Shown here one piece after another: positions 1-8,920 of a DNA stretch of 22,763 bases. Source of the stretch: Didymodactylos carnosus (Eukaryota; Rotifera; Eurotatoria; Philodinida; Philodinidae). The stretch is taken from positions 1 through 22,763 of the forward strand of contig CAJNOQ010002763.1 in the NCBI GenBank assembly GCA_905250885.1, read 5' to 3'. Every line of letters starts with the position of its first letter. Position 1 is the stretch's first letter. The notes below the pieces were generated by a model, which did no database searches, was not told the DNA's origin, and saw nothing but the letters and a program-made list of their open reading frames with translations. A program made the position numbers and the translations under genes.

Positions 1-21
1 TAATATAAATATATAGATATT

Positions 22-987
22 ATGTACACATCAACCTACTCTTCATCATCGTCACCTATAACAAATCAACTACAACAACAGCGATCGACGACCACATATT
101 ATCAACAATTGCCAACAGAGAATTATTTGCAGCCACAAACATTAACATCGTCGTCTATTTCAACAAGAAATCAAAATCATTCTCCAACAGTGAATATTGA
201 TAAAGTGAGACATTCTAGTTCTCAATATCAACAACCACAATCCTATCCCAGTTCGAATCATCGGTTATCACCCAATATGACACAAACAACAACATCTGCC
301 AAAACATATACAATAAATAATTCAGATAATGATTCCTTTAATATTCGAGATAATAGTGCACGTGGTTATCCAGTAAATTCAAATTTAAATCGTTACGATA
401 CATCCGCTTATTCGTCTTCGTGGCGTACAGGGCCAACATCATACGGTTTTGAATCAAAACGTTCCGACAATGATTCTCGTTCAAACGAACAATATCGTTC
501 ATCAAATAGTCGTTATGATAGTGGTGATGGTGCTTCGAGTTATCGTCTTGGAGTCAGTGGTAACGGGGCACGGTCTCATTCATATGATGATTTATTAAAT
601 GAGCACACAAGTCGTTCACAAACATTTTATAATTCACCAAGACAAGGTAATGGCGGCGGTGATGTTAATCGAAATATATTCAGTACATCACATCAGCAAC
701 AATTCGATGCTATTGACAATGAGTTGATTGTAAAATCAACCGATTTATCAGCAACACAAGAACAAGAAATGTTAGAACTAATACGAACAGCATTTCGTAA
801 ATATGATATACAAAATCAACGTGAAATAGCTGGCTTTTTGAAACGTGGTGCAGATAAAACATTTCAGTCATGTTGGCACTGTATAGTTGGAAAACAATTT
901 AGTTCATATGTTACACATGAAATGAACGGTTTTATTTATTTAACAAAAGGTCCTTTGAGTATTCTATTATTCAAGAGTGGATATTAA
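22..987 (+). CDS. LC8-type dynein light chain domain protein with long disordered N-terminal tail
   Basis: Single open frame of 321 codons. Residues 1 to about 232 are low complexity (Ser, Gln, Thr, Asn, Tyr, Arg) and look disordered. Residues about 236-320 are a full LC8/DYNLL domain: a helical part ending in AFRKYDIQNQREIAGFLK, then WHCIVG (285-290), SYVTHE (295-300) and the terminal FKSG (317-320) plus one extra Tyr. Family knowledge: LC8 is a homodimeric hub binding TQT-type linear motifs, in dynein and many other complexes. Canonical LC8 is about 89 residues, so this protein is an extended form. The tail contains its own TQT (residues 87-89) and an SQT. A TAA lies in frame at 1-3, so ATG 22 is the first Met unless a 5' exon joins at the weak acceptor-like ATATAG (11-16). 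A function as dynein subunit or as a specialised adaptor is inference. Confidence 0.88.
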   Translation: MYTSTYSSSSSPITNQLQQQRSTTTYYQQLPTENYLQPQTLTSSSISTRNQNHSPTVNIDKVRHSSSQYQQPQSYPSSNHRLSPNMTQTTTSAKTYTINNSDNDSFNIRDNSARGYPVNSNLNRYDTSAYSSSWRTGPTSYGFESKRSDNDSRSNEQYRSSNSRYDSGDGASSYRLGVSGNGARSHSYDDLLNEHTSRSQTFYNSPRQGNGGGDVNRNIFSTSHQQQFDAIDNELIVKSTDLSATQEQEMLELIRTAFRKYDIQNQREIAGFLKRGADKTFQSCWHCIVGKQFSSYVTHEMNGFIYLTKGPLSILLFKSGY

Positions 988-2590
988 ACAATTGGTTTGT
1001 ACAGAGTCGAAGCGGTTTTTACTTTTGTTTAATGTAGATGCCTACTCTCGCTGATTCACTACTTTCAACTTATCAAAAATATCGTGATGCTAGTAATCTT
1101 GATATGAGAATGCAGTGGAATTTTAATTTCTAGTGCCCATCGTGTGTTTCAGGATTTTCTTATTTGCCTATAAAAGTTGTTCTTAAACATAATAATACTC
1201 TTCACTTTTTCACATTTATTTATCGCTCTAATTCAAATTTGAGAAGAAAAAACAATACGGTTATTTTTTTTGATATTTTTTATATACTTGAATAATGTCG
1301 TCTTACAAAACATCGTCTACTTTTTCTGTTTTGTGAAAACAAGAGCAATATTATTTTTCCAAAATATACTCACCCCACATACTCTCGTCCTTAATAACTG
1401 AATATATGGGTCAATCATGAGCGTATTAAATTTGATGATAAACCTCCTATATATCAAGGAATAGTGTAGTGCGTTGAAATGAGTAACACTAGTCTAGGTA
1501 AAATGATAAACAGAAGGGTGACTACAGAGCCATGAAGAAACGTTAGTCAAATACGGAAAAATTAACAGCGACGTTTAAAAAATGAAAATTTTATTTAAAG
1601 TTATCTCTACTAAGAAATTGATTGTAAATGTACTATTTATATTTAGATGGCTGTATTTTTTTATTTGGTCTATACAATTTCTCTCTTTTTGTTCTTATGA
1701 TATTTATGTATACTCTTATCGTTGTTGTGTAAGGACAGTACTCAATAAAAGTAGGATCATTCCTTCGAAACCAAGATAGTTAATCATTTCAAGTTTCAAG
1801 TTTTGTGTGGATGTAGACTTACTCATATACTAATGAATAAATTTGGTGTGTTATGTGAACATTTAAGTTTTTCTTGTTAAAACGATTGTTTTTAATCTAA
1901 AGTGAATCCACATATTCAAAATGTCAATTTCAGTCAAAAGTGGCTTTAAAAGAAAAGATTTTTGGTCAAAATCAGTTGAAAGAGACTTCTATTTGTTTTC
2001 TGATGACGTAATTATTTTTCACTAATTTTTTCCTACTATACATCATTTGATACAGTTTGATCAACTAGTTCCAAATATGTAGTTTGGTTTGATTAAAAAC
2101 GATTTTATGTCAAAAATCTAAGTGTCTTAGAAGGCTCATTGTGAATCCCAGAAACATTTGCTCGTGTTTGTGCTAATACTAAGTTGAATAGGATTTTCAA
2201 TACGAAAGTTTGTCATCGCCTAGTTAGCCACGAAAAAAATATTACTTTCAATGTTTTCCTAAGTGTTTGCGTCATTGTTAGGCAGAACGTTAGTTTTGTA
2301 GAGTATTGTCTATTTTCAGACAGAAACGGATAATGTTGTATGATGTGGTGAGAAAAGAGCAGGGGACCGGAAACGGTTTCTGCAAGAAAATTGCTCTAAT
2401 ATGATTTTGAGCGCAAACCATCTAGAATTATCAGAAATGCTTCGCGCTTCACTTCACAACCTGTTTAAACTTCCAAAACTTCCTCTGAAAAGTGCAGAGA
2501 GAAATCTCTTATAATTTTTCATTACTAGCTTAAACAATAGCATCCATCCTCTATCGCAAGCTTTTTCCATAACTTTCAACTTCTTAATAA
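988..2590. other. AT-rich stretch downstream of the LC8-domain gene, no gene seen
   Basis: Probable 3' untranslated and intergenic sequence. Canonical AATAAA polyadenylation hexamers lie at 1744-1749 and 1836-1841, but they are 0.75 kb or more beyond the stop codon, so the true cleavage site is uncertain. The short open frame at 1582-1779 is Phe/Ile/Tyr-rich translation of AT-rich DNA and is not supported as a gene. Confidence 0.4.
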
Positions 2591-2599
2591 GAACTTACA

Positions 2600-3620
2600 G
2601 ATAGGAAGATAGAGACTTTCCTGCGCTTCAAAATGAACTATAAACAAAAATATGCCCATGAAAAGCGGTTCTGGAAATGTTGAACTTAGATATTAGTTTT
2701 TGTATTTGGAAGGGCGTGGGTGTCTGTGTCAGAAATCCTTTACCCGTTACAAATGACTTTTTTCTAGAAAGTATGTTTCTAAAAATTCTTCTAGAAGATT
2801 TTCCGCGGTACTCCACAGGATATCTGGAAACCTTTTCTCGTGAATATCTTCACAGCTGCATGGACTGTGTGGGGTTTCTTAAGATAATTAAGAATATGTC
2901 CTTTAAAGTCGGTTAAAGATTTTTGAGAAACGTTTAATCTACAAAACGACAATGGATTGTTCAAGAAAATACGGAAGAACATGAAAAAAATTCAAAAGCC
3001 AAACACCACTTAAGATCTCTGAGAGACTCCTGCAGCCCTTGACGATGCATCAATGAATATACTGCACATTTTCCCAGAGACGATGCTCGGACCACTGCAG
3101 AATCAGTATTTTCACCACTATCTCAAGGTGATTTACAGTACTAAGTTTTATTTCGGTTGAAAGAGCAAGTGTCGACCCCAATTTTCTTCATGTGAGTTTC
3201 GAATATTTTTTCCGACAGAACTGGAATACTCTGAATAACAAAAACTAGGTTTTCTTAACTTTCAGATTATCCAGTTTTGAATTTGCAAGAATCTTGTCAC
3301 GATTAAGATTTTATAGTTTCTTATCAAGAACTTACATGATTTCAACAGATTTGCCTCCCTGATGCTTGTGAGTTGTTGTCTAAGCGTATCATAAGATCTT
3401 GCCAGCTCTTGTAAGATGTGTGAATCGACCAATACTGTCTCAATCAGAGATGGGCAATCCGTCAGGGGAACGCTACCCAATGGATAGGTATCGGGTATGG
3501 TAGGGGTACAGGTGGGGTTTTGAAGATCAGGTCCTGATACCAAAACCTGTACCGATGCACATCTTGTGTCTAAATCCAGAAATTACAGGTCGTGAAATTA
3601 TGCACTCTGAAAATATTTGT
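2600..3620 (-). pseudogene. Possible decayed coding sequence, unrecognised
   Basis: Several minus-strand segments read like protein rather than AT-rich noise. One is about 3436-3325, containing DSHILQELARSYDTLRQQLT and followed by a GTAAGT donor. A second is about 3125-2990, containing LMHRQGLQESLRDLKW. A third is about 2945-2797, after a TTTTGTAG acceptor, containing SLTDFKGHILNYLKK. A fourth, about 2790-2628, is in another frame. They are separated by stops and frame changes and I could not splice them into one open frame. A MITE interrupts the first segment. This may be a relic of a gene or of a transposon open frame; I do not recognise the family. Confidence 0.22.
3445..3567. mobile_element. 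Small hAT-like MITE with 8-bp target duplication
   Basis: The element is 123 bp. Its left end begins CAGAGATGGGCA and the reverse complement of its right end is ACAAGATGTGCA, matching at 8 of 12 positions. It is flanked by GTCTCAAT (3437-3444) and GTCTAAAT (3568-3575), an 8-bp target duplication with one mismatch, the size typical of hAT transposons. The interior contains a hairpin (GGTACAGGT ... ACCTGTACC). No coding capacity. Confidence 0.55.
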
Positions 3621-4297
3621 ATTTTGCTCTTGCTAATAAAATGGCGCCATTTTTGTTATTTTCCAGTCATTTTTTGCCGTCTTCTAACACGTGTTTCTCC
3701 TCTTATTCCTTCTCAGAAATATAGCCTTGTGACTTTATATTAAAAGGTACCTGAAGCCTTATCTTTTTCAATAAAATCAAGTTTGTCTGGAGAAATTTGG
3801 AGATTTTTTTTCTTTCAATATTCTACATACACATTGTGTCACATAAGTATTTTTAGATACAGACAAAGAATACATTTCTTCCATTTGAAAGGTATAAAAA
3901 AAGTCGACACAACTTTATGGTTATCATAAGCTATTGATATCAGTCAGTTATAAAACCCTTCCATTCTATAAATATTTAGCATCTAAAATTTTGTAAATCG
4001 TAAAATATTTTAGATAGCTTTATGCCCGTTCTGATCTTCGCAACTAATGCTTCAATATTTTCAACTTAAAATTTTATTATTCTCAGTTCGCATATTGTCC
4101 TTTCATTTGGAAGTACGCTGTAGAAAAAAGTGTATGACAAAATAATTCTATTAAAAAAATGGTCATATCCGTTTACATGAGGATTATTTCGTTATCCATT
4201 TCCTCCATAATCATGAAGCTTAAAAAATATCCTTTGAAATTAAGTGATTTTCGGCCATACTAACTTTAATAGTGTTATTCGTTCTAGCTATTATTGA
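3576..4297. other. AT-rich noncoding stretch, nothing recognised
   Basis: Sequence between two mobile-element-like repeats. I see no open frame with protein-like composition, no tRNA-like fold and no clear repeat on either strand. Confidence 0.35.
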
Positions 4298-4605
4298 TTT
4301 TGGTAATACAATTTGATTTAGAAATGGGAGTGATTAAATGAATAATTTGTTTTACAGCAGTTTTGAATAACTCAGACATAATCTGTCTTTTGAACAATTT
4401 ATTGTCAACGTTTCGACTTTTGAAAAGTCATTATCAAGACCATGTGTTTTCACGTTTTCGATAGTAGTTTCACTTCATAAATTTGTATTTCGTCTTGATA
4501 ATGACTTTTCAAAAGTCGAAACGTCGACAATAAATTGTTTCAACGATAAATTATGTTGGAGTTATTCAAAGCTGCTGTAAAACAGATTATTCATTTTTGG
4601 TAATA
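4298..4605. mobile_element. Inverted-repeat (foldback) element
   Basis: Two arms of about 100 bp, 4338-4440 and 4492-4595, are near-perfect reverse complements around a 51-nt spacer. The shared core includes TTTTGAAAAGTCATTATCAA. An 11-bp direct repeat, TTTTGGTAATA, occurs at 4298-4308 and 4595-4605 and could be a target duplication, though the left copy sits 29 nt outside its arm. No coding capacity, so probably a non-autonomous transposon or retroelement fragment. Confidence 0.6.
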
Positions 4606-4989
4606 TACTTTTGCAAATCGAATTTGGTGGATTGCTCTCGGGGACTTTCTTATTTAAATTATGGGCACACATGGAAGCGGAAAAAAGTGGTGATCACCCA
4701 ATTTGTCTTCTTAAATTCACCACTGAGAATAGATCTTTCTAAGAAGCGTCGATGGAGCTCAAACAAAAGAATGTAGGTTTCAATTTTTCATCATTGGACA
4801 ATCTAAAGTACGTATTCCAAACGTATATGGTTTCTAGATCACAATCCAAGAGTTAGGGAATTGAAAATGATTCAAAATGACAAAAATGATTGACAGGTTT
4901 CTTCATCCCCACAACAGTCAACATCTGAAACTTATATCATCGATCAGCATTCCACTCTAATAACAGGAACAAAGTGATTATACCCTAGA

Positions 4990-5215
4990 CAAAATCCTAC
5001 AAACTTCCTGTCTATTTCTTACTAGAATCTTACAGGATCCCAACATTTAGGAGCTACCTAATAACTTTTTAACAGAATCCTAAAATGCTAGGATCCTACT
5101 AGGATTTCGCTTAAACTTGTTTAGGATCCTAACAGAATCTTAGAAAATCCTATCACTTTCGGGAATATCCGATTTCATTAGGGTTCTGTAGGATTTTGTT
5201 AAAATTCTAAGAAAT
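4990..5215. repeat. Cluster of AGGATCCT / AGAATCCT palindromic motifs
   Basis: Variants of AGGATCCT, TAGGATTCTG and AATCCTA recur in both orientations through about 220 bp, including TAGGATCCTA twice. Spacing is irregular, so this is a degenerate interspersed cluster rather than a strict satellite. No gene is seen. Confidence 0.4.
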
Positions 5216-5990
5216 TAAAGCAAAATGGCCTTGAACCATAAATCATTTGCATTTTAGTAAATCAATAGTAAAATGAGATATTGCAGGGCTTATCTGTATT
5301 TAAATGAGCTGAGATCTCTTCAGTGATTAACTTGTGCTGAAGGCTACTTTTATATTAGTTTCAAATTACCCAAGCTGTTATTTTTTTGTTCAGTTACAGA
5401 GTGACCTTACCCTTCGGAGTAATGTAAGACATATATTTGTATCGTAGCGATGTTTACCATCGACATCTTAAAATACGGTTTTTAATTGATGGCAGTGGGT
5501 ATACAATGTTCTCTTGTCTTTATCTTATCTCGATAGGTAAAGCTCATCATTTTAAAATCATGTGCAATTGACACCTGTTTGTAAAGTGTTATATATCCAT
5601 TCTCACATACGTTTATTCTCACCTTTCATTAGGACAAGAGGATTGAATCAAAAAAAGAGAAGTATAACGCCAACACATAAAAGCATGAGTATAAGTTCTT
5701 ATCCTTTCTTATTTCTGCGTTTTTTTTCTCAACCTGTAAATATTCTTTTCTTTTTTTTTTGTTATTTCTTTTTTTTACTACAAACACCGTTCTAGTAAAA
5801 ACCACGAGACATATTTTCACAGCTTTTGGTCAGTCATGAAATATTTTTGCCAGTGTTGACACACGATAGAAAGCATCACCTTTTCCAGAATTGTATTTAA
5901 CATTCACTAATCTGCTCAATAGTTAATGGAGTAATACGCATTACTATTTTTACCATGCACGAACACGTTCTAAAAAATGACTTCCAGACA
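5216..5990. other. AT-rich noncoding stretch with poly-T tracts
   Basis: No supported gene. Runs of T occur at about 5719-5774. Short open frames here on both strands are translations of T- or A-rich sequence. Confidence 0.35.
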
Positions 5991-5993
5991 ACT

Positions 5994-6090
5994 TTTGGTA
6001 CTTTCACTTCGTTCGAGTGTGTGAAAACCGATGGTGACGTGCTCACACTCTAAATTGAGCACGTTGAAACGAGATAGAAGTACAAAAAAA
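5994..6090. repeat. Short imperfect inverted repeat with central hairpin
   Basis: An inner perfect 9-bp stem, ACGTGCTCA (6037-6045) and TGAGCACGT (6056-6064), encloses a 10-nt loop. Outer imperfect arms (TTTGGTACTTTC near 5994 and GAAGTAC followed by A-rich sequence near 6078) extend it to about 100 bp. Consistent with a small degenerate MITE. Confidence 0.35.
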
Positions 6091-6181
6091 TTTTTATGGG
6101 ATATTGTGAATTCTTTGAATAAATTGAATTTAACGTATGCAAACACTTTAAAAATATCTTTCTAGAAAGTCTAATGTATTT

Positions 6182-6200
6182 CACGAAAAAATTTTTCGTG
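6182..6200. repeat. 19-nt perfect palindrome
   Basis: CACGAAAAAATTTTTCGTG is self-complementary around a central A. It stands alone in AT-rich noncoding DNA. The rest of 6091-6989 shows no supported gene. Confidence 0.5.
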
Positions 6201-6989
6201 CGAACAAGAAATTAATTTTTGAACGTATGTCAGATATTTACAAATATTTTACGAGTGTTCCATTGTTTTTTGATTACAATTATATATTTATCAAATGATT
6301 GCGTATATTTTTAAACCACAGCTAATAGAAAATAGAAGGATTGTCGTCTGTGTTTGATAACCTATGTATACAAAGGAAAAAATAGAATGATTAAAATGTA
6401 TAAAATAACTGTTAAACCGCAATTTAACCTCAGAAATTAGTTTAGGTGAGTTGGATGTACGTAATTTAAATTGTACAAACTGATCAAAGTATCCGTATGA
6501 CCTTCAATTTAGTTGCTTTCTGTCGTATATGTTGGTAACAAGCAGTTCTACGTATTCGATTAGTGGTCATCCACAACTTATTCGTAGATTTCCAAACTAT
6601 CTTCTTTCTAAATTTGACCATCAGCTTTCTTTATTTTTCATGCTCACTTATATGCAGAAAACACTTCAGAGATTTTGTACTTTGTTCGTCCCTGACTCTT
6701 GTTGCAAAATGTGAAAATCATTTCACTTCAAAGATTGCGTATTAGCAAAATTATAGCACAATTTCTAAACAATAAATGACAGTTCTTTAATTGTAATGAA
6801 AAAAGTTCATAGAATACACTTAATTAAAGCATTTTTCTCTCTGTAGTGAAGAGAACAGAAGATAATCCCATACCACAACCTATGACATTTCTATGGAGAA
6901 AAAGAGTTGAAGGAGTGATTTCATCAAGTCAGTAGTACATGCGTCCATTTAACCTATCAAACTTTGTAGTTAGATAAGCAATAAAAAGA

Positions 6990-7415
6990 GGATTCTACTC
7001 TCTAAAAAAAGGTGTATTAGTGCGCTGTTTCCTGATAGAAAAGTAAAACGATTTAGCTTTATTGACAAATGTTTGCTTACTATGAGACCTTTTTAAACGT
7101 TTCGTAATGTTTACCGAACCCTAGAAGGCTTCGTACTTGAAAGAATGTTTTATACTAATTATGGAACTCAGTATGCTTCCCTGCAAATCCTTAATCATTC
7201 AGTGGAAATCCTCAGAGCTTTTTTGTAAAACAATTTGGAATTTGGTTGGCATTCTTTCAAGTACGAAGCCTTCTAGGGTTCGGTAAATATTACGAAACGT
7301 TTAAAAAGATTTCATAGTAAGAACAGGTTTAAACATTTGTCAATAAAGCTAAACCGTTTTACTTTTCTATCAGGAAAAGGCATGGTATACACACCTTTTT
7401 TTTAGAAAGTAATCT
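6990..7415. mobile_element. Foldback element with about 155-bp inverted arms
   Basis: The left arm (6990-7146) and right arm (7250-7415) are imperfect reverse complements, starting with CTCTAAAAAAAGGTGT on the left and its counterpart on the right. Both contain CCCTAGAAGGCTTCGTACTT or its complement. The 103-nt spacer has no coding capacity. I could not fix a clear target duplication. Confidence 0.6.
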
Positions 7416-8843
7416 ACAATGTTCAGGTTTGATATTTCGAATTAGAATTTTTTACAGTATTTACAAATTGACCCAAAACTTAATGTCGAATTTAGGGTTT
7501 GTTTTCGCCCCGTTCAGTTTTTGCGAGGTGTCTATATACTTGCAACAGAAATTTTCTCAACCAGCTCTGCTGCAAAAAACATTGACTTTTATCGTTTAGA
7601 CGCCTTTGTCTACTATTTGCTAAAACTCGATCAACTAGATTGCAAAACGTGAATTATTGTACAGAATATAGACACAGAACAGAGAATTTCGTTTTTCAGT
7701 TTACTGCGCAGTTAAGTTTCTGTGTTCGAATCTCTATTCGTACAAAACTGATTTTTTGTGTTTCGATAATTTTAGTTTAGAATACTATAAAGAAATATTT
7801 TTCCGTTTGTATTCTGACAGAATAAAGCTTATATCAACAATATTTACTTGCTCTGTTTTAAGAGTAATAAATGCGGTATTCGTATTTTCCAAAATCAGTA
7901 CTCCAGTTCCTGTGACTATTAGGATTTCCTAGAAATCCAAGGACTAACGTAAGATAATTCTTTTTGCCGTTTGAACTTCTAAAGATCATCCTAAACACAT
8001 CGGACAGATAATCTTAAATTTTCTTTCTTATGAAAAGGTACCCTCAGATCCTGACTATCGACTGGCGAGGACTGTAAGCCTTCATCGTTTCTTTGCAAAA
8101 AGTTCTTCAAAAAGCACCTGATCTTCTTCTATGTTGAAGCAGAAGTAGATAATTAATGAAGAAGTGCATCACGCTAAATCTAATTATGATAAATTAAAAC
8201 GTTACGCTATAAGCCACACAGTTATTTCGATTTTCTATTGATGAACGAATGTTGTTAATGTGATCTAGAACGCAATCAGATGAGTATATCTTCCGTAAGC
8301 AAAAGCGTTCAAAAAACCGGCAAAGAATCAATATTTTGTTGGGGCTTTTTCAGGTAAACTAGCTATCAAGAAAAAAACGGGTTGTTTAGCCAACAAACAG
8401 ACAGGGCATCAGTGAATCCAACATTTATATAGAGTTACGTTGTTTTTGTTTCTTTTTACCAATAAACCATTGAAGATGAAGCTGAAGCTGAATCATTCCT
8501 TTTAGCTTCCAAAGGAACTAAATGAAAGAAATTTTTTTCCGATACTGTCTTAATGTTGGCCGTTTGGGCCTGTCTAAGTATGTAGAATTTATCAGAATGA
8601 CTGCTACGAGAATCCTTTGACAATGTGAAGTGATCTTTTTGAATGATTTTTGAACTTTAGATTCTCTCTAAATAGCGTCATTCTGTAGTACTATTTAACC
8701 TGTCAGTTCAACAAGCAAACACTGATCTATAAGTGTATGCAAAATCTTAGATATAAGAGAACATCCAGTGCATCATTTAATCAGCAAATTCTATGTATCT
8801 ATCGATTTTGTAATGATTAATTACTTTTTTCTTTTATTTCTAG
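7416..8843. other. Noncoding stretch upstream of the CM1 gene
   Basis: No protein-like open frame is visible. The stretch ends in a strong polypyrimidine acceptor (TTTTTTCTTTTATTTCTAG, ending at 8843), so at least its right part is probably an intron of the downstream gene. The first exon and promoter would then lie somewhere in 988-8800 but cannot be recognised by eye. Confidence 0.4.
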
Positions 8844-8920
8844 TCATGTTCATAAAGGTTTGTCACACTCAGCTCAAACATTAAACGGAAAAATGGATAA
8901 TGCGAAAGATGGTGACGAAC
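8844..8920 (+). CDS. CM1 gene exon 1 (first visible exon)
   Basis: Preceded by a strong polypyrimidine acceptor. Open in the frame HVHKGLSHSAQTLNGKMDNA. The Met at 8893 is the most plausible start if translation begins here, because CM1 is normally near the N-terminus. Donor GTATGA at 8921. Confidence 0.5.
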
